DNA of 64,000 bases from an uncultured Prevotellaceae bacterium (GCA_900316985.1 ONFE01000013.1:1-64000); one strand, 5' to 3'; positions 1 through 7,628 are shown, counted from the first letter of the stretch. The notes: generated by a model not told the origin, from the sequence alone. Numbers and translations are program-made.

Positions 1-108
1 CGTCATGATGGTAAGGTCGTACTTCTTCTGTGCTTTAGACTTCGACTGTGCCAGCGTTGGCACGGCTGCGCTGCTGGCAATGAGCAGCATGATGATAAGA
101 CGTTTCAT
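1..108 (-). CDS. Secreted protein, N-terminal fragment cut by the window edge
   Basis: Reading leftward from the ATG at 108, 36 codons are visible: a Lys/Arg start, a hydrophobic core (LIIMLLIASSAAVP) and an Ala-Gln cleavage site (TLAQ), then a lysine-rich mature start. This is a typical Bacteroidota signal peptide. The start lies 12 bases beyond the stop of the anti-sigma-like gene, so it is probably the third gene of the sigma/anti-sigma operon. The rest lies outside the window, so no function can be given. Confidence 0.7.
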   Translation of the reverse strand, partial: MKRLIIMLLIASSAAVPTLAQSKSKAQKKYDLTIMT

Positions 109-120
109 ATTAATCGGTTT

Positions 121-828
121 TTATTGTTGTGCCATTTGTTCCAAGTTGTATTTTGCAATCTCCAACTCCAGTTGTACCCACTTCACGTAGGCATCGTCGG
201 CCTGCTTCTTCAGTAGTGCGATTTCTTCTGGCGTATAACGATAGTTCTCTGGGCGGGTGATGGGTATGTCGCGCTCGGTCAGTACGGCGGGTTTAAGTGA
301 AGAGTGAAGAGTGAAGAGTGAAGAATCATTTCTGGGTGAAGAGTTATGAGTGATGAGTGAAGAATCTTTTTGTTCTATGGATGCTGTCTGCATGGGAGCC
401 GCTTTTTTCTTGGGCTTTCGTACCGTCTTGCTCTCGGCAACGGCCATAGCTTTTGGCTCAGTCGAATTTGTAATTCGGCTGTCTTGAGTATTAGGATTTG
501 CAATCCGATGATTCTTTATTGCTTCCGGGGATTTCAAATCCCCGACTCCATCCTGTCGAATACTGGGGCTTTTTTTTGATGGCATTAATGCTACACCTAT
601 GCCAATGATGATGAGCAGGCAAGCGGCGGCCCCCACCAACCTCCCCCAATAGGGGAGGCTTTTGATTCTCCCCTCCCTTCGGGAGGGGGTGGGGGTGGGC
701 CCTAATCGTTTCATCAGCCGGTCGTTCAGGTCAGCAGGCATCGTTGGCTGCTTTTGCTCGCGGCGGCGGATGGCTTCGCGAAGGTTGTCATCCCTTTGCA
801 TTATTGTGTAAAGATCGTTTTCGTTCAT
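121..828 (-). CDS. Membrane-anchored anti-sigma-like protein
   Basis: This 235-residue protein has a charged cytoplasmic N-terminus (about 1-60, with the segment DDNLREAIRRR shared with the protein at 6103-6990), one membrane helix at about 64-82, and an extracytoplasmic tail that ends in a likely coiled coil (about 195-232). Its start overlaps the end of the ECF sigma gene by four bases, so the two are translationally coupled. By position and topology it is likely an anti-sigma factor or regulatory partner; no canonical zinc anti-sigma motif is visible. Three stretches (about 43-62, 96-122 and 156-178) are encoded by short dispersed repeats and probably add unstructured linker rather than function. 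Confidence 0.7.
   Translation of the reverse strand: MNENDLYTIMQRDDNLREAIRRREQKQPTMPADLNDRLMKRLGPTPTPSRREGRIKSLPYWGRLVGAAACLLIIIGIGVALMPSKKSPSIRQDGVGDLKSPEAIKNHRIANPNTQDSRITNSTEPKAMAVAESKTVRKPKKKAAPMQTASIEQKDSSLITHNSSPRNDSSLFTLHSSLKPAVLTERDIPITRPENYRYTPEEIALLKKQADDAYVKWVQLELEIAKYNLEQMAQQ
295..366. repeat. GTGAAGA-type low-complexity repeat inside a gene
   Basis: Tandem AGTGAAGAG-type heptamers on the plus strand, with a degenerate second block after 330. On the coding (minus) strand it reads as serine/leucine-rich peptide (SSLFTLHSSL). The same peptide appears in MurF at about 22032-22063. Confidence 0.8.
463..553. repeat. Three short palindromes inside the anti-sigma-like gene
   Basis: Three perfect short inverted repeats follow each other: 463-477 (CGAATT/AATTCG, 3-base loop), 494-506 (GGATT/AATCC, 3-base loop) and 537-553 (GGGGATTT/AAATCCCC, 1-base centre). 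All are read in frame as part of the linker of the protein at 121-828. Confidence 0.75.
630..700. repeat. C/G-rich hairpin repeat pair inside a gene
   Basis: Two hairpins of the CTCCC...GGGAG kind (cctcccccaataggggagg and ccctcccttcgggaggg), flanked by CCCCACC and GGGGGTGGG. They encode the PTPTPSRREG region just before the membrane helix. Relatives occur at 6541-6660, 8683-8712, 8950-8990, 61671-61701 and 63820-63915. Confidence 0.75.
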
Positions 829-1373
829 GCGTACTTTGATTTAATGATTCGGTAGAGTTTCTTGCGGATACGGCTCAGTTGTGAGCCTATTGTCGAGGGG
901 ATGGAGCCCGTGATGTATGCTATGTCGGCGAGGCTCATATTGTCGTAGTAGAACATCGTGATGACGGCCTGCTCGTGTGGAGGGAGCATTTCCAGGGCTT
1001 CTTCGAGTGCCTGGACTGTTTGGCTGTCGTAAGCGCTTTCTTCGGGCGCATCATCGAGGCCGTTTAGTCCCAGGTCATGCTCGTCCATATAGACGATGTC
1101 CGGTCTTCTGGTTCTTACGAAGTTGAGCGATTCATGATAAGCAATCCGACAGAGCCAGGTCGAGAGCGATGCCTTTCGGTTGTCGTAGCCGCCGATGCCT
1201 CGCAATGCCTTCACAAACACATCCTGCCAGACCTCTTCGGCATCCTCTTGCCGCTCTACGATGCGGCGTACCATCTGGAACACAGAGGGTCCTAAGTCGC
1301 CCACTAGCCGTTGGCAGGCAGCGCGGTCTCCCTTTCGCAGTTGCTCTATGAACAGTTCTGTCTCTAGTTCCAT
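825..1373 (-). CDS. ECF-type RNA polymerase sigma factor
   Basis: This 182-residue protein has both ECF sigma domains. Region 2 is at about 30-95 (AEEVWQDVFVKAL, then STWLCRIAYHESLNFVR, the -10 recognition and core-binding helices). Region 4 is at about 125-178 (LPPHEQAVITMFYYDNMSLADIA and a helix-turn-helix). It directs RNA polymerase to a small regulon, probably answering an envelope signal through the anti-sigma-like protein encoded immediately downstream with a four-base overlap. A paralogous pair lies at 6103-7552. The target promoters cannot be seen here. Confidence 0.93.
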   Translation of the reverse strand: MELETELFIEQLRKGDRAACQRLVGDLGPSVFQMVRRIVERQEDAEEVWQDVFVKALRGIGGYDNRKASLSTWLCRIAYHESLNFVRTRRPDIVYMDEHDLGLNGLDDAPEESAYDSQTVQALEEALEMLPPHEQAVITMFYYDNMSLADIAYITGSIPSTIGSQLSRIRKKLYRIIKSKYA

Positions 1374-1555
1374 GTTAAAGCTCTTCTACTCATATATACA
1401 CGAAAAACGAAAAAACATTGCACTATTTCATAACTTTTTTCGTTGGCAAGCAAAAACAAGACATGAGCCGCATCGCTGCGACCCATGCCATAACCAAAAT
1501 GAACCTAATAATAATTATAGTACTTAGTAATCCCCACTACCCTGGGGCTACGTTG

Positions 1556-3022
1556 TTATTTCAAAGAGACGTTGCGGATGACAAAGGCACGCTCTCCGTC
1601 ACCTTCTTTGAAGTTGAAAGTCTCTGGCGTGGTATCGAACGGCTCGAAGGTAAGCGTGAAGTCTGAATAGCTCAAGTTACTCACGAAGTCTTCGGTGGCA
1701 TCCGTTGCTTTCACGGTGGTAAAGTTGTTCTCGTCAAGCTTGATTCCGTCGGCTGCTGTCAGCTTATACTTCTTGCCGTTGGCCTCGAGGTAGGAATCCT
1801 TGACGATGCGGAACCAATACTCCTTATGGCTATAATAACGGAAACCGACGGTGGTGCCTTTGGCATTGGCTTCAACCTTCCGAATGGACAATTGGTAGTT
1901 GGCGCTGTTGTCTTGCTTGACGATAAGCCCGTTGACGGCATCGGCCAACCCCAAGAACATTCCTGGATAATAGCCCACAGCCTTCGTCACGATGCGCTTG
2001 TCGGGTGAAATCAATATGTAATAAGGTATGGCACCTTCGTCGCAATATCTGCTGCTGATGCTGCTTCCCTTCTTGCCGTCATTCCAGTTCTTCCATACGA
2101 TGCTTTTACTGAAGTCGTTGGTTTTCCAAGTGGAGAGATCATCCTGACAGATGCCGACGATTTCCAGCTTATCCTTCATTCGCCCATAGGCTTCACGCAT
2201 CTCTGGTTCAGACATCCGGCATGGACCGCAGCCGATGCCCCAGAGATCGAGTAGCAGGTAACGGCCATCCGACAGGCCTTCAAGGAGATGATGCCTGTTG
2301 CCCTGCATGTCGAAGAGTTCAGCATCAACGGCCTCTTCGCCTATCTGGAGAACATGCGGTGGATAAATATAGGTGTGAATCTCTGCCAACTGGTCTTCAA
2401 ACCCTTTTGGTGCACGGGCAGCGAAAGACTTCTCCAGACTCTTCAACTCTTCCATGTATGGGAAGTCTTTCATGTTCTTCAGCGGCCTAGATATGCTCCA
2501 CAGGTCATTTAAAGATGCTGCATCCACAGGTAGTGAGGGCAGGATGTCCATATGCTGTTTCACTAACACCGTGTTGATAGAATCTAACTTATTCCAATCT
2601 TTCTTCTGTTCGATTTGGATAAACTCCTTTATCGCGTCACGACAATGCTCGGTGATACGGTTCATTGTCTGTTGCTCAGGAATCGGGCTTTCCACCTTCC
2701 ATAGCGGGTAAAGGCAGTCTGTACCCGTCAGTTTTATTGTCACATCAGGCTTCATCATAAGGGAGAAAGAGTAATTGGGACAGCCTTCGCCCACTAATAA
2801 GAGATAGCCCGCTGTGAGTTCCTCAATGGGTAGCGTGAAGGCGAAACGCCCGCTTTGAACGGTATCTACAACAGATAACGACAAACCTGTTCCAGCAACC
2901 ACCAGCGTGCTGTCTTTCAATGCGGGTGAACTGCCTGTTATGGTTACAGTCTTCGTTGTCTGTGCCTGCCCTATCATGCAGATGAGGGCGAGCATCATCG
3001 TAATAATCGTTTTCTTGTTCAT
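1556..3022 (-). CDS. Secreted TlpA-like thioredoxin-fold protein
   Basis: This 488-residue protein starts with a signal peptide (1-20, ending GQAQ). A beta-rich N-terminal domain of DUF4369 type follows (about 22-110), then a helical spacer (120-225) and a thioredoxin-fold domain of TlpA/ResA type (about 230-370) with the redox motif CGPC at 265-268 and an Ile-Pro (cis-Pro type) at 332-333. An extra C-terminal domain (about 375-488) is unlike the usual family length of roughly 360-390. It probably reduces or exchanges disulphides outside the cytoplasm; the substrate is unknown. A decayed paralogue lies upstream at 3177-4273. Confidence 0.85.
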   Translation of the reverse strand: MNKKTIITMMLALICMIGQAQTTKTVTITGSSPALKDSTLVVAGTGLSLSVVDTVQSGRFAFTLPIEELTAGYLLLVGEGCPNYSFSLMMKPDVTIKLTGTDCLYPLWKVESPIPEQQTMNRITEHCRDAIKEFIQIEQKKDWNKLDSINTVLVKQHMDILPSLPVDAASLNDLWSISRPLKNMKDFPYMEELKSLEKSFAARAPKGFEDQLAEIHTYIYPPHVLQIGEEAVDAELFDMQGNRHHLLEGLSDGRYLLLDLWGIGCGPCRMSEPEMREAYGRMKDKLEIVGICQDDLSTWKTNDFSKSIVWKNWNDGKKGSSISSRYCDEGAIPYYILISPDKRIVTKAVGYYPGMFLGLADAVNGLIVKQDNSANYQLSIRKVEANAKGTTVGFRYYSHKEYWFRIVKDSYLEANGKKYKLTAADGIKLDENNFTTVKATDATEDFVSNLSYSDFTLTFEPFDTTPETFNFKEGDGERAFVIRNVSLK

Positions 3023-3055
3023 AATCGTTTTGCTTTAATTTGTTTGTACGATTCA

Positions 3056-3175
3056 TCAGAAATAGCTCGCAAGTCTTTCCATAATGCTCTCTTTGAGGTT
3101 TGCGAGCAATGTCAGCGTATTGGTGTATTTGCGCCGCAGGGCTTCGCGGAGGTCGGTATCCTTGAAAGTATTCAT
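3056..3175 (-). pseudogene. Remnant of an anti-sigma-like gene, N-terminal 39 codons
   Basis: A 39-residue reading frame begins TFKDTDLREALRRKYTNT, closely matching the start of the protein at 6103-6990 (KYKDTDLREALRRKYADT), and stops before any membrane helix. The ATG lies one base beyond the stop of the broken TlpA-like gene. It is most simply the leftover 5' end of a third anti-sigma-like gene removed by deletion. It could still be expressed as a small protein. Confidence 0.6.
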
Positions 3176-3176
3176 T

Positions 3177-4273
3177 TTACTTGCTTGCTTTTTCCAATTC
3201 TATGCGGATAACATCATTGCCTGGGAAACCAATACTCTTGTAAGTCTGACGGCCCTTGGTGTCGTAGATGGCGTAAGTGGGGATGCCTTCAGACTCGAAG
3301 TGATTGAGGATATAGTGGTTTTGTTCTTCCGTCAGGTAGTAGTGGTCACCGTCGATATCCTTAATCATTTCCAGCCAAGTGGTAGGAGGCGACGAGGGCG
3401 GGGTGATGTAGGATGAGCACAGCTTTCCCCTTATAGTTGTCGAGGATGGTCTGGAGGATGTCCTCTGGGGCCACGTCGTCGTATTTCTTGAAGAACACGC
3501 TCTCATTGCCGGCTAATTCCTCGGCTATCTGCTGCTCGTTCTTCGCATAGACATAGGAATGAATCTCTGCTAATTCCTCTTCGAATCCTTTTGGTGCACG
3601 GGCGGCGATGGTCTTCTCCACTTCTTTCAACTGTTCCATATACGGAAAGTCTTTCCTTATCATTGCCGTTTCAGATATGCCCAATAGTGCCCGGATTGTG
3701 GCTGCATCCACAGGCAGTGATGGCAGGATATCCTAAGTCCATCTGCATTCTTTCTGTCAGCACATCGCGGCAATGCTCTGTCAGACGGTTCTGGGTCTGC
3801 TGTTCAGGTATCGGGCTCTCCACCTTCCATAAGGGGTTAAGGCAGTCATTGCCCGTCACTTTCACAGTCACATCGGGACGCAGGAAGATTAGAGTGTAAG
3901 ATCTGGGGCAGCCTTCGCCAAAGAAAGAGAGGGAGCTCTCAGTAAATTCCTCAACGGGCAGGGTGTAAGCGAATCGTCCGGCCTGCACGGTATCAACAAC
4001 CGTTCCCGACCCTCCCACACCAGCAAGCACCAGCGTGCCGTCTTTCAGAGCGGGTGAATAACCTGTGACAGTTGCCGTCTTCGTCTGCGCCCAGCCCGTT
4101 ATTGCAACGATAGCAAGCATCATCGTAATCACATTTTTAGATAAAATGTTCACACTCGGCCATCTGCAAACGAGTTTGCATGGCACTCTCTTAATCACAT
4201 TTTTAGATAAAATGTTCACGCTCGGCCATCTGCAAACGAGTTTGCATGGCACTCTCTTAATCACATTTTTCAT
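3177..4273 (-). pseudogene. Broken TlpA-like thioredoxin-fold gene
   Basis: This region matches the intact protein at 1556-3022 in three different frames. The first frame runs from the ATG at 4273 (signal peptide, DUF4369-like part, to EHCRDVLTERMQMDL). The match resumes in another frame near 3731 (ILPSLPVDAATIRALLG) after about 17-19 codons were lost. A second break near 3400 removes the part that should hold CGPC and returns in a third frame (IPTYAIYDTKGRQTYKSIGFPG) to the end at 3177. Two frame-changing deletions and loss of the redox site make it a pseudogene. It also carries two tandem 66-bp elements in its signal-peptide region. Confidence 0.85.
4128..4259 (-). repeat. Tandem pair of a 66-bp hairpin element in a signal-peptide region
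   Basis: Two copies (4128-4193 and 4194-4259), each exactly 66 bp and differing at one base, each hold the hairpin GCCATGCAAAC/GTTTGCAGATGGC. Each copy reads as 22 codons in frame (KRVPCKLVCRWPSVNILSK and so on). Without them the gene would begin MKNVITMMLAIVAITGWAQ, closely matching the intact paralogue. Confidence 0.9.
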
Positions 4274-4333
4274 TATCGTTTGTCTTAATTGATTTATTTC
4301 AAATAAATTGTTTGCCATATCAAATTAATATTG

Positions 4334-4341
4334 TATCTTTG
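4334..4341 (+). promoter_or_regulatory. Bacteroidota -7 element (TATCTTTG) for the toxin-antitoxin operon
   Basis: TATCTTTG fits TAnnTTTG, 27 bases before the antitoxin ATG at 4369. An upstream in-frame TTG at 4360 is less likely as a start. Confidence 0.65.
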
Positions 4342-4368
4342 CAAAAGAAACATATTTAGTTGATAATT

Positions 4369-4572
4369 ATGGCAACAACATCATTGGAACGAATAACGTT
4401 GGAGATACCTTCTATCGAGGTGGCATTTCTTCGTACATTATCCAAGAAAATGGGATGGACGATGAAGCGTCATCGCAAGAGCGGTATTCAGCAGGCTCTC
4501 GAAGACGTGGAGGCTGGCCGTGTATACGAGGCTAAGAGTGTCGAAGACTTGATGTCACAATTGGATGCATGA
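4369..4572 (+). CDS. Antitoxin of a YafQ-type toxin-antitoxin pair
   Basis: A 67-residue protein with an N-terminal beta strand and amphipathic helices (about 5-35) and an acidic C-terminal tail (EDVEAGRVYEAKSVEDLMSQLD) that would wrap the toxin. Its last codons overlap the toxin start as ATGA, the usual coupling for type II pairs. It should neutralise the downstream RNase and repress its own promoter at about 4334. It is recognised mainly from size, composition and position; the antitoxin family itself is not certain (DinJ/RelB-like). Confidence 0.78.
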   Translation: MATTSLERITLEIPSIEVAFLRTLSKKMGWTMKRHRKSGIQQALEDVEAGRVYEAKSVEDLMSQLDA

Positions 4573-4844
4573 AATATACAATCCTTTATTCTGGCCGATT
4601 CAAGAAATCTTATAAACTCTGCAAACGTCGCGGGTTGAATATCTCTAATTTTGAGGAAGTGGTCCGTCTGCTTGCTGAGACGGGAACACTTCCCGATAAG
4701 TATCATCCACATATTCTTTCAGGCAAGTATGCCGGTATCTGGGAATGCCATATAGAACCAGACTGGCTGCTCCTTTGGAAGCAGAACGATACAACGTTGA
4801 CGCTGCTTCTGCTCGACACGGGTACTCATTCTGATATTTTCTAA
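4569..4844 (+). CDS. YafQ-family mRNA interferase toxin
   Basis: A 91-residue protein of the RelE superfamily, YafQ branch. It has the signature HIEPDWLLLWK at 61-71 and the C-terminal TGTHSDIF at 84-91. His61, Asp65 and His87 match the catalytic residues known for E. coli YafQ, which cuts mRNA on the ribosome. The reading frame overlaps the antitoxin by four bases. All key residues are present, so the toxin looks intact. Confidence 0.9.
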   Translation: MKYTILYSGRFKKSYKLCKRRGLNISNFEEVVRLLAETGTLPDKYHPHILSGKYAGIWECHIEPDWLLLWKQNDTTLTLLLLDTGTHSDIF

Positions 4845-4858
4845 GAACAGAATATCCG

Positions 4859-6016
4859 TTATTCCACCATTTTCCTTGGGAAATACTTGAACAGCTTCTG
4901 GTTGTCGCGGAGTTCCTTAATGCTGAGGTCGGACTTTACTTCGCCGCTCCAGTTGGCGAAATTGGCCTTGAAGGGCTCGCCTTCAGGAACGATATAGGTG
5001 ATGGTTTCAAGGTTAAGCGGCAGGGGCTCAAAGATGAGCACGATGGCAAAGTAGTCGCCCGAATAGCCCTGCACCCAGAACAGCGTGTCGTTGGGATAGT
5101 CCACCACGCCCTTGCACTTATACTGATGGCCCGACTTGTCGATGAGGATGGTGTTGCCTCCACGGCCGAAATATTCCCTGCGCCAGTTCATCTCGGTGGA
5201 AATGGCGACGTAGGTGGCCTCAGGAGTCAGCCACATGGCCATCGTACCCTCAGGAATGGGCTTGATGAGGTGGGCATCCTTGTATTCCGACCATGTGAAG
5301 AAGTTGTCTTTGTCAAAGTTCTTGGCCTCGGTAACGAGCGTAGGATGATGGAATTCTGGAACCTTGTCGTAGTAGTTTGCCACGCCGTGAAACACGAGAC
5401 CTGACGGCTGACGGTTCAGTTTCACGTTCATGCCTCTCAGCTGCCAGTTGGGTACGCCATAGATGGAAATATCCGTAGTGGTCTCGGGCAGTTTGGGGAA
5501 GAAAATCTTGAAGTCGAGCACCGTTCCCTGCTTGCCCTTGATTCCAAAGCGTTTGTAATAGCAATCGGGTGCTGTGCGCCGGGCCCTGTAACTGATGCCG
5601 GTCTCATTATCGAGAATACATCCCTCTTCGTCGGTGAGCCAGAAGTTATCCACGATGTCGGCAGGCATCGGCAAATAGCAATGCAACACGGTCTCGCCAT
5701 TCTCTTCGGTCAACTTCCAAGGCATGGGCGTGTAGGGGGCATCTTTTGAAGCATTGACAAAATCGGCAAACAGCTCGTCGTTTAGATCGACGGTAGGGAC
5801 GTTCTCTACCACCAAGCCTGATGGCTCAAACCAGTCGTCCTTTTCAGTCCTGTTCCAACGGGCAACCGATTTCTTCTTTTTGTCTATGGCAACCGAAGGC
5901 TTCGGCACCCAGTAACCGCTGCTTTTAGCCAGAGTTACCACATCATTATTTGTTTGTGCCTGCATCGTGAGGCAGGCAATAGCCGCGAGGCTAAGGGTTA
6001 TGATACGCTTAATCAT
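4859..6016 (-). CDS. Secreted protein of unknown function
   Basis: This 385-residue protein has a clear signal peptide (1-21, ending TMQAQ). The mature part is rich in aromatic residues and beta-strand-like segments, with no catalytic motif, lipobox or repeat that I recognise. It sits between the toxin-antitoxin pair and the second sigma/anti-sigma pair, in the same direction as the latter, and a copy of the 66-bp hairpin element lies just upstream of its start (6047-6112). It could be a surface or periplasmic protein of the sigma regulon; that is only position-based inference. Confidence 0.7.
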   Translation of the reverse strand: MIKRIITLSLAAIACLTMQAQTNNDVVTLAKSSGYWVPKPSVAIDKKKKSVARWNRTEKDDWFEPSGLVVENVPTVDLNDELFADFVNASKDAPYTPMPWKLTEENGETVLHCYLPMPADIVDNFWLTDEEGCILDNETGISYRARRTAPDCYYKRFGIKGKQGTVLDFKIFFPKLPETTTDISIYGVPNWQLRGMNVKLNRQPSGLVFHGVANYYDKVPEFHHPTLVTEAKNFDKDNFFTWSEYKDAHLIKPIPEGTMAMWLTPEATYVAISTEMNWRREYFGRGGNTILIDKSGHQYKCKGVVDYPNDTLFWVQGYSGDYFAIVLIFEPLPLNLETITYIVPEGEPFKANFANWSGEVKSDLSIKELRDNQKLFKYFPRKMVE

Positions 6017-6046
6017 ATCTTTCTTGTTTTTAAATTAATACTATTT

Positions 6047-6112
6047 GAATAAAATGTTCACACTCGGCCATCTGCAAACAAGTTTGCATGGCACTCGCTC
6101 AATCACATTTTT
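6047..6112 (-). repeat. Third copy of the 66-bp hairpin element
   Basis: This copy matches the tandem pair at 4128-4259 along its whole length with a few substitutions (GCCATGCAAACTTGTTTGCAG core). It lies between two genes and supplies the stop codon region of the anti-sigma-like gene at 6103-6990. Confidence 0.85.
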
Positions 6113-6990
6113 GTATACATGAGCTCATTGCGATATTCTTGATAACAGGCGGAAGTTGTTTGGGCCCCGATGGGAGCATTGGTGCCGTAGAGCAGTATCC
6201 TGCCGTTGATGCGCTCGGCAATCCAGCGATACTGCAACTGCCGTCGCTGGTCCTTCAGTTCAAAGAAGAACTGCTGGTGCGAGAAGTTCAGGTGGTAGCC
6301 GGGCGTCTCGTCGCTATAACAGCAGGCCACTTGCAACAACCGTCCGAACACGTCGACTTCCTTCTTGTCGGGGAAGACATAAACTCTCGATACGACGTTG
6401 CTGTCGTTTGCCGCACCACACTTCAGCTGGCCCTCTTTTACATTATGGTAGGCAGCCATCTTTTCTATGAATTCATCCACGCGGGCCGGGTCCTGATAGG
6501 GCTCCGTTTCTTCCGCAGGATCATGTGCTGCGTAGTGCAGGTTGGGGGAGTACCCCCCTTCCGTCTCCCCCGAGGGGGAGAATATCGTGGTGGTATCTTC
6601 CCTTTGAGAGATCTTGTGGCGGATTTTCTCTCCCCCTCGGGGGAGTTGGAGGGGGGTCGCTCCTGACTTTGGAACTGAGGGTTCCTGACTTTGGAACTGG
6701 GAGTTTTCAGCCTGGGAACTAGGAGTTTCCGACTTTGGAACTGGCTTGGGCGTAGTCTGCTTCACAATCACCTGCGCCGTTTTTGCCGGTTCATCCTTGG
6801 GCATCAGCGTAAAGCCTACACCCACGATGATGAGCAGACAGGCAGCAGCGGCCATCCAGCGAAGGACTCTGGTTCTTCCCTCCCTACGGGGAAGGGTATC
6901 CTTCATAAAGTCTGCAGGCAATTTGGGCGTATCGGCATATTTGCGCCTTAATGCCTCGCGCAGGTCGGTATCCTTATATTTCTCGTTCAT
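6103..6990 (-). CDS. Membrane-anchored anti-sigma-like protein with long linker
   Basis: A 295-residue protein with a cytoplasmic N-terminus (1-44, DTDLREALRRKYADTPKLP), one membrane helix (about 45-63), a Pro/Ser/Gln-rich linker (about 65-165) and a folded C-terminal domain (about 165-290). It overlaps the end of the ECF sigma gene by 17 bases, so it likely controls that sigma factor. Much of the linker is encoded by dispersed repeats: C/G-rich hairpins at 6541-6582 and 6628-6660, and a GACTTTGGAACTG repeat at 6661-6752. Its 3' end runs into the 66-bp element at 6047-6112. The N-terminus is shared with the proteins at 121-828 and 3056-3175. Confidence 0.72.
   Translation of the reverse strand: MNEKYKDTDLREALRRKYADTPKLPADFMKDTLPRREGRTRVLRWMAAAACLLIIVGVGFTLMPKDEPAKTAQVIVKQTTPKPVPKSETPSSQAENSQFQSQEPSVPKSGATPLQLPRGGEKIRHKISQREDTTTIFSPSGETEGGYSPNLHYAAHDPAEETEPYQDPARVDEFIEKMAAYHNVKEGQLKCGAANDSNVVSRVYVFPDKKEVDVFGRLLQVACCYSDETPGYHLNFSHQQFFFELKDQRRQLQYRWIAERINGRILLYGTNAPIGAQTTSACYQEYRNELMYTKM
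6541..6660. repeat. Two C/G-rich hairpin repeats in the anti-sigma-like linker
   Basis: CTCCCCCGAGGGGGAG (about 6564-6581) and CTCCCCCTCGGGGGAG (about 6630-6645) are near-perfect inverted repeats flanked by CCCCCCT-type runs. They are related to the element at 630-700 and are read in frame. Confidence 0.75.
6661..6752. repeat. GACTTTGGAACTG micro-repeat in the same linker
   Basis: Four diverged direct copies of a unit like tcctgactttggaactgag, read in the coding frame as PVPKSETP, SSQAENSQFQSQEP and SVPKSGA. This is low-complexity linker. Confidence 0.65.
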
Positions 6991-7552
6991 CTTCTTTCAG
7001 TTTCTTATAGAGTTTCCTTCGTATTCTGTACAGTCGTTTGGCCAGCGGTCCGGCTTCGGTGCCCATGATGTAGGCAATCTCCGCCAGCGGGAGGTCTTCG
7101 AAGTAGTAGAGCGTCAAGAGCATCCGTTCGTCGTCGGGCAGTTCGTCCATTATTTGCTCCAGTCGGCAGATGCGCTCTTCGCGTCCTGTTGAGAGTTCCG
7201 CTTCCAGTTGCTCGTCGCTGATATCCGTCTGCCAGACCTCGCTATCCTCCATGGATATAATCTGCGGGCGCCGGCGTTTCTGGAAGTCGAGCGTCAGTCG
7301 GTAGGCGATGCGGCAGAGCCAGGTGGAGAGCGAGGCCCTGCGGGCATCGTAGCTGCCGATATGGCTGAAAGCGCGGAGGAAGGTGTCCTGCGTCAGTTCC
7401 TGGGCGTCCATCACGTCGTTCACCTGACGGACAATCATGGCGAAGACACGATCCGCATAGCGGCATACCATTTCGGTCTGTCCCTCATGATGTCCTTTGC
7501 AGACGGCTTCCACGATCTGCTTCTCTGTTAAAGCGCTTTTTTCTTTTCTCAC
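6974..7552 (-). CDS. ECF-type RNA polymerase sigma factor
   Basis: A 192-residue protein with region 2 (about 35-100: MDAQELTQDTFLRAFSHIGSYD, STWLCRIAYRLTLDF) and region 4 (about 135-185: LPDDERMLLTLYYFEDLPLAEIAYIMG and recognition helix). It is paralogous to the factor at 825-1373 and is likewise followed by an overlapping anti-sigma-like gene. Its 5' side carries a perfect 12-bp inverted repeat (7572-7602), which may be an operator or leader hairpin. It likely senses envelope or substrate stress through the partner; the regulon is not visible. Confidence 0.93.
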   Translation of the reverse strand: MRKEKSALTEKQIVEAVCKGHHEGQTEMVCRYADRVFAMIVRQVNDVMDAQELTQDTFLRAFSHIGSYDARRASLSTWLCRIAYRLTLDFQKRRRPQIISMEDSEVWQTDISDEQLEAELSTGREERICRLEQIMDELPDDERMLLTLYYFEDLPLAEIAYIMGTEAGPLAKRLYRIRRKLYKKLKEDEREI

Positions 7553-7571
7553 TCTACTTGTTATACGAACA

Positions 7572-7602
7572 GTTCAGGGAAATATCCCGCATTTCCCTGA
7601 AC
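7572..7602. repeat. Perfect 12-bp inverted repeat upstream of an ECF sigma gene
   Basis: GTTCAGGGAAAT (7572-7583) and ATTTCCCTGAAC (7591-7602) are separated by 7 bases and lie 20-50 bases before the sigma start at 7552. A T-run follows only on the plus side, where no gene ends. It is a terminator for the leftward operon only if T-run-independent, and otherwise an operator or leader hairpin. Confidence 0.7.
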
Positions 7603-7628
7603 TTTTTTTTGAAATCAAGTAATTTTAA

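Noticed and set aside
4128..4259. CRISPR array
   Set aside because: The 66-bp units are directly adjacent without spacers and no cas gene is present.
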